Positions 52,196-63,714 of a stretch of DNA of 64,000 nt are shown piece after piece. The stretch is from Hydractinia symbiolongicarpus (Eukaryota > Cnidaria > Hydrozoa > Anthoathecata > Hydractiniidae): the NCBI RefSeq assembly GCF_029227915.1, contig NC_079884.1:6822001-6886000 (forward strand). Direction: 5' to 3'. Both the position numbers and the translations under genes were made by a program. The notes under the pieces are model-generated. The model searched no databases, was not told where the DNA came from, and saw only the letters and a program-made list of their open reading frames with translations. Each line of letters opens with the position of its first letter. The first letter of the stretch is position 1.

Positions 52196-53309
52196 ACATG
52201 TTGGTACAAGTATGTGACGCAACCATTGTAACTCACAAGGATTGATGCCATTAGAAATTCAATGAAATGTAGTTTTTGAAACTGTCTCCATTTCTTCAGC
52301 GCGCGCTAACGGCTAGCTTTGTTTCCACAGTAAAAATGACTTATTTTTTTAAATTTGTAAATAAAGCGCACCACAGCGGCCAGTGCAATCGCTGAGTTCT
52401 TGCAATCATGTCAAATTAAGACGAATGTTATTTCTGGGAATTCAATTGTAATATTTATCACACTTATAAGGTCGAAATCCAAAATCAGTTAAATTAAGTC
52501 CCACAGTTAATCCTTTCACTGTTAAAAGCGACGCAATCTAGTAATGTCAGTAAAATATCGCTAAATACATGTTGGTACGAATATGTGGCGCAACCGTTGT
52601 AACTCACTCGGAATTATACTGTTAGAAAGTCAATGAAATGTAGTTTTTGAAACTGTCTCTATCTCTTCAGTGCGCGCTAACGGCTAGGATTGGTTCCACA
52701 GTAAAAATCACTTATTTATATAAAGTTTTCAATAAAGCGCTACCACAGCGCCCACGTTATCGCTGAGTTCCAGCAATCATATTAAATTAAGAAGAATGTT
52801 ATTTCTTGAAGTCCAATTGTCTCATTTATTACATTTATAAGGTCAAAGTCCAAAGTCAGTTAAATTAAGTCCCACAGTCAATCGTTTCACTGTTAAAAGC
52901 GATGAAACCTCGTAATGTCAGAAAAATATCGCTGAATACATGTTGGTACAAATATGTGACGCAACCGTTGTAACTCACAAGGATTGATGCCACTGGAAAG
53001 TCAATGAAATGTAGTTTTCTAAACTGTCTCAATTTCTTCAGCGCGCGCTAACGGCTAGGATTGGTTCCACAGTAAAAATCACTTATTTATATAAAGTTTT
53101 CAATAAAGCGCTACCACAGCGCCCAGTGTAATCGCTGAGTTCCAGCAATCAGGTCAAATTAAAAAGAATGTTATTTCTTGGAGTCCAATTGTCTCATTTA
53201 TTACATTTATAAGGTCAAAGTCCAAAGTCAGTTCAATTAAGTCCCACAGTCAATCGTTTCACTGTTAAAAGCGATGAAACCTCGTAACGTCAGAAAAATA
53301 TCGCTGAAT
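52196..53309 (+). repeat. HOR-E copy 3, partial, running into mosaic
   Basis: Boxes lie at 52196, 52567 and 52938. The first two monomers match HOR-E copy 2 (with new changes GAGTTCTTGCAATC and CATATTAAATT). From box 52938 the order is lost: that unit has CAAGGATTGATGCC instead of CACGGAATTATACTG. Confidence 0.88.
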
Positions 53310-56300
53310 ACATGTTGGTACAAATATGTGACGCAACCGTTGTAACTCACAAGGACTGTTGCCATTAGAAAGTCAATGAAATGTAGTTTTTGAAACTGTC
53401 TCTATTTCTTCAGCGCGCGCTAACGGCTAAGTTTGGTTTCACAGTAAAAATGACTTATTTATTTAAATTTTTAAATAAAGCGCTACCACAGGGCCCAGTG
53501 TAATCGCTGAGTTCCTGCAATCATGTCAAATTAAGACGAATGTTTTATCTGGGAATTCAATTGTGATATTTATCACATTTATAAGGTCGAAGTCCAAAAT
53601 CATTTCAATTAAGTCCCACAGTTAATCGTTTCACTGTTAAAAGCGACGCAATCTAGTAATGTCAGGAAAATATCGCTAAATACATGTTGGTACCAATATG
53701 TGGCGCAACCGTTGTAACTCACACGGAATTATACTGTTAGAAAGTCAATGAAATGTAGTTTTTTGAAACTGTCTCCACTTCTACAGCTCGCGCTAACGGC
53801 TAGCATTGGTTCCACACTAAAAATTGCTTATTTATCTTAATTTTTTTAAAATAAAGCGCTACCACAGCGCCCACGTTATCGCTGAGTTCCAGCAATCATG
53901 TCAAGTTAAGAAGAATGTTATTTCTTGGAGTCCAATTGTCTCGTTTATCACATTTATAAGGTCAAAGTCCAAAGTCAGTTTAATTAAGTCCCACAGTCAA
54001 TCGTTTCACTGTTAAAAGCGATGAAACCTCGTAATGTCAGAAAAGTGTCGCTGAATACATGTTGGTACAAGTATGTGACGCAACCATTGTAACTCAAACG
54101 GACTGACACCGTTAGAAAGTCAATGAAATGTAGTTTTTGAAACTGTCGCTATTTCCTCAGCGCGCGATAACGTCTAGAATTTGTCCCACAATAAAAAAAT
54201 GACTTTTTTTATCTTAATTCTTAAATGAAGAGCTACCACAGAGCCCAGTGCAATCGCTGAGTTTCGGCAATCATGTCAAATTAAGAGGAATGTTATTTCT
54301 TGGAGTCCAATTGTCTCCTTCATCACATTTATCAGGTGACAGTCCAAAGTTAGTTTAATTAAGTCCCACAGTCAATCGTTTTATAGTTAAAAGCGATGCA
54401 ACATAGTAATATTAGAAAAATATCGCTAAATACATGTTGGTACGAATATGTAACCCAACCGTTGTAACTCAAACGGACTGACACCGTTAGAAAGTCAATG
54501 AAGTGTAGTTCTTCAAACTGTCGCTATTTCTTTAGCGCGCGAAAGCGGCTAGGATTGGTCCCACAGTAAAAATGACTTATTTATTTAAATTTTTAAATAA
54601 AGCGCTACCACAGGGCCCAGTATAATCGCTGAGTTCCTGCAATCATGTCGAATTAAGACGAATGTTTTATCTGGGAATTCAATTGTGATATTTATCACAT
54701 TTATAAGGTCGAAGTCCAAAATCATTTCAATTAAGTCCCACAGTTAATCGTTTCATTGTTAAAAGCGACGCAATCTAGTAATGTCAGGAAAATATCGCTA
54801 AATACATGTTGGTACCAATATGTGGCGCAACCGTTGTAACTCACACGGAATTATACTGTTAGAAATTCAATGAAATGTAGTTTTTTGAAACTGTCTCCAC
54901 TTCTACAGCTCGCTTACGGCTAGTATTGGTTCCACACTAAAAATTGCTTATTTATCTTAATTTTTTTAAAATAAAGCGCTACCACAGCGCCCACGTTATC
55001 GCTGAGTTCCAGCAATCATGTCAAGTTAAGAAGAATGTTATTTCTTGGAATCCAATTGTCTCCTTCATCACATTTATAAGGTCAAAGTCCAAAGTCAGTT
55101 CAATTAAGTCCTTCAGTCAATCGTTTCATTGTTAAAAGCGATGCAACCTAGTAATACCAGAATAATATCAAGAAATACATGTTGGTACAAATATGTGACC
55201 CAACTGTTGTAACTCAAACGGACTGACACCGTTAGAAAGTCAATGAAGTGTAGTTCTTCAAACTGTCGCTATTTCTTTAGCGCGCGAAAGCGGCTAGGGT
55301 TGGTCCCACAATAAAAAAATGACTTTTTTTATCTTAATTCTTAAATGAAGCGATACCACAGCGGCCAGTGCAATCGCTGAGTTTCGGCAATCACGTCAAT
55401 TTAAGAAGAATGTTATTTCTTGGAGTCCAATTGTCTCATTTTTCAGATTTATCAGGTCACAGTCCAAAGTTAGATCAATTAAGTCCCACAGTCAATCGTT
55501 TCATTGTTAAGAGCGATGCAACCTAGTAATATCAAAAAATATCGCTAAACACATGTTGGTACGAATATGTAACGCAACCGTTGAAACTCAAACGGACTGA
55601 CACCGTTAGAAAGTCAATGAAATGTAGTTTTTGAAACTGTCGCTATTTCCTCAGCGCGCGATAACGTCTAGAATTTGTCCCACAATAAAAAAATGACTTT
55701 TTTTATCTTAATTCTTAAATGAAGAGCTACCACAGAGCCCAGTGCAATCGCTGAGTTTCGGCAATCATGTCAAATTAAGAGGAATGTTATTTCTTGGAGT
55801 CCAATTGTCTCCTTCATCACATTTATCAGGTGACAGTCCAAAGTTAGTTTAATTAAGTCCCACAGTCAATCGTTTTATAGTTAAAAGCGATGCAACATAG
55901 TAATATTAGAAAAATATCGCTAAATACATGTTGGTACGAATATGTAACCCAACCGTTGTAACTCAAACGGACTGACACCGTTAGAAAGTCAATGAAGTGT
56001 AGTTCTTCAAACTGTCGCTATTTCTTTAGCGCGCGAAAGCGGCTAGGATTGGTCCCACAATAAAAAAATGACTTTTTTTATCTTAATTCTTAAATGAAGT
56101 GTTACCACAGCGGCCAGTGTAATCCCTGAGTTCCGGCAATCACGTCAAATTAAGAAGAATGTTATTTCTTGGAGTCCAATTGTCTCATTTTTCACATTTA
56201 ACAGGTCACAGTCCAAAGATAGGTCAATTAAGTCCCACAATCAATCGTTTCATTGTTAAAAGCGATGCAACCTAGTATTATCAAAAAATATCGCTAAAAA

Positions 56301-58903
56301 CATGTTGGTACGAATATATCACCCAACCGTTGTAACTCAAACGGACTGACACCGTTAAAAAGTCAATGAGATGCAGTTCTTCAAACTGTCGCTATTTCTT
56401 TAGCGCGCGAAAACAGCTAGGATTGGTCCCACATTAAAAAATGACTTTTTTTATCTTAATTTTTAAATGAAGCGCTACCACAGCGGCCAGTGTAATCGCT
56501 GAGTTCCGGCAATCACGTCAAATTAAGAAGAATGTTATTTTTTGGAGTCCAATTGTCTCCTTCATCACATTTATCAGGTGACAGTCCAAAGTTAGTTCAA
56601 TTAAGTCCCACAGTCAATCGTTTCACTGTTAAAAGCGATGAAACCTCGTAATGTCAGAAAAATATCGCTGAATACATGTTGGTACAAATATGTGACGCAA
56701 CCGTTGTAACTCACAAGGATTGATGCCATTAGAAAGTCAATGAAATGTAGTTTTTGAAACTGTCTCAATTTCTTCAGCGCGTGCTAACGGCTAGCATTGG
56801 TTCCACAGTAAAAATGGCTTATTTATTTAAATTTTTAAATACAGCGCTACCACAGCGGCCAGTGTAATCGCTGAGTTCCCGCAATCATGTCAAATTAAGA
56901 CAAATGTTATTTCTTGGAATTCAATTGTGATATTTATCACATTTATAAGGTCGAAGTCGAAAATCTGTTTAATTAAGTCCCACAGCTAATCGTTTCACTG
57001 TTAAATGCGACGCAATCTAGTGATGTCAGGAAAATATCGCTAAATACATGTTGGTACGAATATGTGGCGCAACCGTTGTAGCTCACACGGAATTATACTG
57101 TTAGAAAGTCAATGAAATGTAGTTTTTGAAACTTTCTTTATTTCTTCAGTGCGCGCTAACGGCTAGGATTGGTTCCACAGTAAAAATCACTTATTAATAT
57201 AAAGTTTTCAATAAAGCGCTGCCAGAGCGCCCACGTTATCGCTGAGTTCCAGCAATCATATCAAATTAAGAAGAATGTTATTTCTTGGAGTCCAATTGTC
57301 TCATTTATCACATTTATAAGGTCAAAGTCCAAAGTCAGTTCAATTAAGTCCCACAGTCAATCCTTTCACTGTTAAAAGCGATGAAACCTCGTAATGTCAG
57401 AAAAATATCGCTGAATACATGTTGGTACAAATATGTGACGCAACCGTTGTAACTCACAAGGATTGATGCCATTAGAAAGTCAATGAAATGTAGTTTTTGA
57501 AACTGTCTCAATTTCTTCAGCGCGCGCTAACGGCTAGCATTGGTTCCACAGTAAAAATGGCTTATTTATTTAAATTTTTAAATAAAGAGCTACCACAGCG
57601 CCCAGTGTAATCGCTGAGTTCCCGCAATCATGTCAAATTAAGACGAATGTTTTTTTTTGGAATTCAATTGTGATATTTATCACATTTATAAGGTCGAAGT
57701 CGAAAATCAGTTTAATTAAGTCCCACAGCTAATCGTTTCACTGTTAAATGCGACGCAATCTAGTAATGTCAGGAAAATATCGCTAAATACATGTTGGTAC
57801 GAATATGTGGCGCAACCGTTGTAGCTCACTCGGAATTATACTGTTAGAAAGTCAATGAAATGTAGTTTTTGAAACTGTCTCTATCTCTTCAGTGCGCACT
57901 AACGGCTAGGATTGGTTCCACAGTAAAAATCACTTATTTATATAAAGTTTTCAATAAAGCGCTACCACAGCGCCCACGTTATCGCTGAGTTCCAGCAAAC
58001 ATGTCAGATTAAGAAGAATGTTATTTCTTGGAGTCCAATTTTCTCATTTATCAAATTTATCAGGTTACAGTCCAAAGTTAGTTCAATTAAGTCCTACAGT
58101 GAATCGTTTCATTGTTAAAAGCAATGCAACCTAGTAATACCAGAATAATATCAAGAAATACATGTTGGTACAAATATGTGACCCAACCGTTGTAACTCAA
58201 ACGGACTGACACCGTTAGAAAGTCAATGAGATGTAGTTCTTCAAACTGTCGCTATTTCTTTAGCGCGCGAAAGCAGCTAGGATTGGTCCCACATTAAAAA
58301 ATGACTTTTTTTATCTTAATTTTTAAATGAAGCGCTACCACAGCGGCCAGTGTAATCGCTGAGTTCCGGCAATCACGTCAAATTAAGAAGAATGTTATTT
58401 CTTGGAGTCCAATTGTCTCCTTCATCACATTTATCAGGAGACAGTCCAAAGTTAGTTCAATTAAGTCCCACAGTCAATCGCTTCACTGTTAAAAGCGATG
58501 AAACCTCGTAATGTCAGAAAAATATCGCTGAATACATGTTGGTACAAATATGTGACGCAACCGTTGTAACTCACAAGGATTGATGCCACTAGAAAGTCAA
58601 TGAAATGTAGTTTTTGAAACTGTCTCAATTTCTTCAGCGCGCGGTAAGGGCTAGGATTGGTTCCACAGTAAAAATCACTTATTTATATAAAGTGTTCAAT
58701 AAAGCGCTACCACAGCGCCCAGTGTAATCGCTGAGTTCCAGCAATCAGGTCAAAATAAAAAGAATGTTATTTCTTGGAGTCCAATTGTCTCATTTATTGC
58801 ATTTATATGGTAAGTCCAAAGTCAGTTCAATTAAGTCCCACAGTCAATCGTTTCACTGTTAAAAGCGATGAAACCACGTAATGTCAGAAAAATATCGTTG
58901 AAT
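53310..58903 (+). repeat. Family II/III mosaic with short duplications
   Basis: Fifteen boxes from 53310 to 58534. Visible local duplications are 53682 versus 54804 (1122 bp, shared GAAATGTAGTTTTTTG and TTCTACAGCTCGC), 54432 versus 55926 (1494 bp, shared GTCTAGAATTTGTCCC) and 56300/56674 versus 58160/58534 (1860 bp). Family II tracts (CAAACGGACTGACACCG, AGCGCGCGAAAGCGGC) sit inside monomers whose other parts are family III. Confidence 0.85.
54096..54565 (+). repeat. Family II tract embedded in family III (exchange or conversion tract)
   Basis: Up to about 54095 the unit is the family III type that starts GTATGTGACGCAACCATTG and elsewhere continues CTCACAAGGATTGATGCC. Here it continues CTCAAACGGACTGACACC, the family II form. 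Near 54565, after GAAAGCGGCTAGGATTGG, the sequence returns to family III (AAAATGACTTATTTATTT, AAATAAAGCGCTACCACAGG). Both switches lie inside monomers at places where the two families are identical. Confidence 0.8.
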
Positions 58904-61900
58904 ACATGTTGGTACAAATATGTGACGCAACCGTTGTAACTCACAAGGACTGTTGCCATTAGAAAGTCAATGAAATGTAGTTTTTGAAACTGTCTCTATT
59001 TCTTCAGCGCGCGCTAACGGCTAGGATTGGTTTCACAGTAAAAATGACTTATTTATTTACATTTTTAAATAAAGCGCTACCACAGGGCCCAGTGTAATCG
59101 CTGAGTTCCTGCAATCATGTCAAATTAAGACGAATGTTTTATCTGGGAATTCAATTGTGATATTTATCACATTTATAAGGTCGAAGTCCAAAATCAGTTC
59201 AATTAAGTCCCACAGTTAATCGTTTCACTGTTAAAAGTGACGCAATCTAGTAATGTCAGGAAAATATCGCTGAATACAAGTTGGTACCAATATGTGGCGC
59301 AACCGTTGTAACTCACACGGAATTATACTGTTAGAAAGTCAATGAAATGTAGTTTTTGAAACTGTCTCCACTTTTTCATCTCGCGCTAACGGCTCGCATT
59401 GGTTCCACACTAAAAATTGCTTATTTATCTAAATTTTTAAATAAAGCGCTACCACAGCGCCCACGTTATCGCTGAGTTCCAGGAATCATGTCAAGTTAAG
59501 AAGAATGTTATTTCTTGGAGTCCAATTGTCTCGTTTATCACATTTATAAGGTCAAAGTCCAAAGTCAGTTCAATTAAGTCCCACAGTCAATCGTTTCACT
59601 GTTAAAAGCGATGAAACCTCGTAATGTCAGAATAGTGTCGCTGAATACATGTTGGTACAAGTATGTGACGCAACCATTGTAACTCACAAGGATTGATGCC
59701 ATTAGAAATTCAATGAAATGTAGTTTTTGAAACTGTCTCCATTTCTTCAGCGCGCGCTAACGGCTAGGATTGGTTTCACAGTAAAAATGACTTATTTATT
59801 TAAATTTTTAAATAAAGTGCTACCACAGCGCCCAGTGTAATCGCTGAGTTCCAGCAATCATGTCAAATTAAGAAGAATGTTATTTCTTGGAATCCAATTG
59901 TCTTATTTATCACATTTAGAAGGTCAAAGTCCAAAGTCAGTTAAATTAAGTCCCACAGTCAATCGTTTCACTGTCAAAAGCGATGCAACCTAGTAATATC
60001 AGAAAAATATCGCTAAATACATGTTGGTACGAAAATGTGGCGCAACCGTTGTAACTCACACGAACTGACACTGTTAGAAAGTCAATGAAATGTAGTTTTT
60101 GAAACAGTCTCCACTTTTTCAGCACGCGCTAACGGCTAGCATTGGTTCCACAGTAAAAATGGCTTATATATCTAAATTTTTAAATAAAGCGCTACCACAG
60201 CGCCCAGTGTAATCGCTGAGTTCCAGCAATCATGTCAAATTAAGAAGAATGTTATTTCTTGGAGTCCAATTGTCTCATTTATCACATTTATAAGGTCAAA
60301 GTCCAAGATCATTTGAATTAAGTCTCACCGTCAGTCTTTTCACTAATAAAAGCGATGCAACCTAGTAATTTCAGAAAAATATTGCTGAATACATGTTGGT
60401 ACGAATATGTGGTGCAACTGTTGTAACTCGAACAGACTGATACCGTTAGAAACTCAATAAAATGTAGTTTTTGGAACTGTCTCTATTTTTTCAGCGCGCA
60501 CTAACGGCTAGGATTGGTTCCACAGTAAAATAACTCATTTATCTAAATTTTTATTTAAAACGCTACCACAGCGCTAAGTATAATCGGTGATTTCCAGCGA
60601 TCATGTCAAATTAAAAAGAAGGTTATTTCTTGGAGTCCAATTGTCTCATTTATCACATTTATAAGGTCGAAGTCCAAAATCAGTTCAATTAAGTCCCACA
60701 GTTAATCGTTTCACTGTTAAAAGCGACGCAATCTAGTAATGTCAGGAAAATATCGCTGAATACATGTTGGTACCAATATGTGGCGCAACCGTTGTAACTC
60801 ACACGGAATTATACTGTTAGAAAGTCAATGAAATGTAGTTTTTGAAACTGTCTCCACTTCTTCATCTCGCGCTAACGGCTAGCATTGGTTCCACAGTAAA
60901 AATGGCTTATATATCTAAATTTTTAAATAAAGTGCTACCACAGCGCCCAGTGTAATCGCTGAGTTCCAGCAATCAGGTCAAAATAAAAAGAATGTTATTT
61001 CTTGGAGTCCAATTGTTTCATTTATCACATTTATAAGGTCAAAGTCCAAAGTCAGTTCAATTAAGTCCTACAGTCAATCGTTTCACTGTTAAAAGCGATG
61101 AAACCTCGTAATGTCAGAAACATATCGCTGAATACATGTTGGTACGAACATGTGACGCAGCCGTTGTAACTCACAAGGACTGTTGCCATTAGAAAGTCAA
61201 TGAAATGTAGTTTTTGAAACTGTCTCTATTTCTTCAGCGCGCGCTAACGGCTAGGATTGGTTTCACAGTAAATATGACTTATTTATTTACATTTTTAAAT
61301 AAAGCGCTACCACAGGGCCCAGTGTAATCGCTGAGTTCCTGCAATCATGTCAAATTAAGACGAATGTTTTATCTGGGAATTCAATTGTGATATTTATCAC
61401 ATTTATAAGGTCGAAGTCCAAAATCAGTTCAATTAAGTCCCACAGTTAATCGTTTCACTGTTAAAAGCGACGCAATCTAGTAATGTCAGGAAAATATCGC
61501 TAAATACATGTTGGTACAAATATGTGACGCAACCGTTGTAACTCACAAGGATTGATGCCACTAGAAAGTCAATGAAATGTAGTTTTTGAGACTGTCTCAA
61601 TTTCTTCAGCGCGCGGTAACGGCTAGGATTGGTTCCACATTAAAAATCACTTATTTATATAAAGTGTTCAATAAAGCGCTACCACAGGGCCCAGTGTAAT
61701 CGCTGAGTTCCTGCAATCATGTCAAATTAAGACGAATGTTTTATCTGGGAATTCAATTGTGATATTTATCACATTTATAAGGTCGAAGTCCAAAATCAGT
61801 TCAATTAAGTCCCACAGTTAATCGTTTCACTGTTAAAAGCGACGCAATCTAGTAATGTCAGGAAAATATCGCTAAATACATGTTGGTGCAAATATGTGAC

Positions 61901-62249
61901 GCAACCGTTGTAACTCACAAGGATTGATGCCACTAGAAAGTCAATGAAATGTAGTTTTTGAAACTGTCTCAATTTCTTCAGCGCGCGGTAACGGCTAGGA
62001 TTGGTTCCACATTAAAAATCACTTATTTATATAAAGTGTTCAATAAAGCGCTACCACAGCGCCCAGTGTAATCGCTGAGTTCCAGCAATCAGGTCAAAAT
62101 AAAAAGAATGTTATTTCTTGGAGTCCAATTGTTTCATTTATCACATTTATAAGGTCAAAGTCCAAAGTCAGTTCAATTAAGTCCTACAGTCAATCGTTTC
62201 ACTGTTAAAAGCGATGAAACCTCGTAATGTCAGAAACATATCGCTGAAT
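58904..62249 (+). repeat. HOR-F copy 1 (9 monomers, 3346 bp)
   Basis: Boxes lie at 58904, 59276 (mutated ACAAGTTGG), 59647, 60019, 60391, 60762, 61134, 61506 and 61878. The series from 59276 recurs 3346 bp later. Shared private marks are CTTTTTCATCTCGCGC (59371 / 62717), CAGAATAGTGTCGC and TGTCAAAAGCGATGC. Within it, boxes 61506 and 61878 mark a direct duplication of a single monomer. Confidence 0.9.
61506..62249 (+). repeat. Tandem duplication of one monomer (372 bp)
   Basis: The units with boxes at 61506 and 61878 are almost the same over a full period, including the private GCGCGCGGTAACGG and CCACATTAAAAATCAC. They differ by GGTACAAATATG / GGTGCAAATATG and TTTTGAGACTG / TTTTGAAACTG. Their 3' halves diverge (CACAGGGCCC near 61685, CACAGCGCCC near 62055). 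Confidence 0.85.
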
Positions 62250-63534
62250 ACATGTTGGTACGAACATGTGACGCAGCCGTTGTAACTCACAAGGACTGTT
62301 GCCATTAGAAAGTCAATGAAATGTAGTTTTTGAAACTGTCTCTATTTCTTCAGCGCGCGCTAACGGCTAGGATTGGTTTCACAGTAAATATGACTTATTT
62401 ATTTACATTTTTAAATAAAGCGCTACCACAGGGCCCAGTGTAATCGCTGAGTTCCTGCAATCATGTCAAATTAAGACGAATGTTTTATCTGGGAATTCAA
62501 TTGTGATATTTATCACATTTATAAGGTCGAAGTCCAAAATCAGTTCAATTAAGTCCCACAGTTAATCGTTTCACTGTTAAAAGCGACGCAATCTAGTAAT
62601 GTCAGGAAAATATCGCTGAATACATGTTGGTACCAATATGTGGCGCAACCGTTGTAACTCACACGGAATTATACTGTTAGAAAGTCAATGAAATGTAGTT
62701 TTTGAAACTGTCTCCACTTTTTCATCTCGCGCTAACGGCTCGCATTGGTTCCACACTAAAAATTGCTTATTTATCTAAATTTTTAAATAAAGCGCTACCA
62801 CAGCGCCCACGTTATCGCTGAGTTCCAGGAATCATGTCAAGTTAAGAAGAATGTTATTTCTTGGAGTCCAATTGTCTCGTTTATCACATTTATAAGGTCA
62901 AAGTCCAAAAACAGTTCAATTAAGTCCCACAGTCAATCGTTTCACTGTTAAAAGCGATGAAACCTCGTAATGTCAGAATAGTGTCGCTGAATACATGTTG
63001 GTACAAGTATGTGACGCAACCATTGTAACTCACAAGGATTGATGCCATTAGAAATTCAATGAAATGTAGTTTTTGAAACTGTCTCCATTTCTTCAGCGCG
63101 CGCTAACGGCTAGGATTGGTTTCACAGTAAAAATGACTTATTTATTTAAATTTTTAAATAAAGTGCTACCACAGCGCCCAGTGTAATCGCTGAGTTCCAG
63201 CAATCATGTCAAATTAAGAAGAATGTTATTTCTTGGAATCCAATTGTCTTATTTATCACATTTAGAAGGTCAAAGTCCAAAGTCAGTTAAATTATGTCCC
63301 ACAGTCAATCGTTTTACTGTCAAAAGCGATGCAACCTAGTAATATCAGAAAAATATCGCTAAATACATGTTGGTACGAAAATGTGGCGCAACCGTTTTAA
63401 CTCACACGAACTGACACCGTTAGAAAGTCAATGAAATGTAGTTTTTGAAACTGTCTCCACTTCTTCAGCACGCGCTAACGGCTAGCATTGGTTCCACAGT
63501 AAAAATGGCTTATATATCTAAATTTTTAAATAAA
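62250..63534 (+). repeat. HOR-F copy 2 up to the insert
   Basis: Boxes lie at 62250, 62622, 62993 and 63365. From about 62290 it matches 58940 onward at an offset of 3346 bp; the part around the 62250 box is closer to the 61134 unit (ACGAACATGTGACGCAGCCG), 1116 bp upstream. The copy continues beyond the insert to the end of the window. Confidence 0.9.
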
Positions 63535-63647
63535 ACCTAAATCTACAACTCTTATTGAAACCTAGATCTCCATGCTTCTTGTATCATTTTTGTTCTAAAC
63601 TTTTTATTCTTATTGTTGTTATTATTATGTTATTATAGGGATAAGAA

Positions 63648-63661
63648 CCATTGTATAATGG
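63648..63661 (+). other. Small hairpin near the 3' end of the insert
   Basis: CCATT-GTAT-AATGG forms a perfect 5-bp stem with a 4-base loop, 16 bases before the A tract. Some LINEs and their SINE partners carry a 3' stem-loop read by the reverse transcriptase. A stem this short can also occur by chance. Confidence 0.4.
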
Positions 63662-63667
63662 AACCGA

Positions 63668-63673
63668 AATAAA
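63668..63673 (+). promoter_or_regulatory. Polyadenylation signal AATAAA
   Basis: AATAAA lies 4 bases before the A tract starts at 63678. The distance is short compared with the usual 10-30 nt, but the order signal, TGTC, poly(A) is clear and fixes the + strand as the sense strand of the inserted RNA. Confidence 0.75.
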
Positions 63674-63676
63674 TGT

Positions 63677-63677
<1 letters not shown>

Positions 63678-63713
<36 letters not shown>
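63678..63713 (+). repeat. Poly(A) tail of the insert, 36 nt
   Basis: Thirty-six A without interruption, running directly into satellite sequence at GCGCTACC. The last three A could belong to the target (intact monomers read AAATAAAGCGCTACC). An uninterrupted tract suggests a young insertion, because such tracts usually shrink or gain substitutions with age. Confidence 0.95.

Positions 63714-63714
<1 letters not shown>

Larger units (their letters stand above)
1..63534 (+). repeat. Tandem satellite array, ~372-bp monomer, head-to-tail
   Basis: Continuous array of one satellite. The box ACATGTTGGTAC (or a one- or two-base variant) occurs once per monomer, first at 55 and last before the insert at 63365, giving 170 copies in this stretch. 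Spacing is 372-373 bp in the first 11 kb, 371-376 bp in the middle and 370-375 bp on the right. Exceptions are 429 bp (800 to 1229, and 3092 to 3521) and 523 bp (7246 to 7769). All copies run in the same direction and I saw no inverted segment. Stop codons occur in all frames and indels change the frame between monomers, so the array is not coding. Such arrays normally lie in centromeric or pericentromeric heterochromatin; that location is inferred. The strand given is that of the sequence as written; the array has no known direction of function. Confidence 0.98.
63535..63713 (+). mobile_element. Retrotransposed 3' end (LINE/SINE or processed transcript), 179 bp with poly(A)
   Basis: Non-satellite DNA interrupting the array between AAATAAA and GCGCTACC, which are adjacent in intact monomers. 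It is AT-rich and T-rich in the middle. It ends with AATAAATGTC and 36 uninterrupted A, the layout of a polyadenylated RNA copied into DNA. A reading frame from 63536 gives nine codons (P K S T T L I E T) and then TAG at 63563-63565; this may be the tail of a coding region or chance. No target-site duplication longer than the ambiguous AAA is visible. The bottom-strand target 5'-GCGCTTT/ATTT suits priming on poly(A) by a LINE endonuclease product. I cannot assign a family; it could be a 5'-truncated LINE, a SINE or an mRNA 3' end. Confidence 0.85.

Noticed and set aside
63535-63713. tRNA-derived SINE
   Set aside because: No A-box or B-box promoter words are visible in the 143 bp before the tail. 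It could still be the 3' part of a SINE, so only the general retro-insert call is made.
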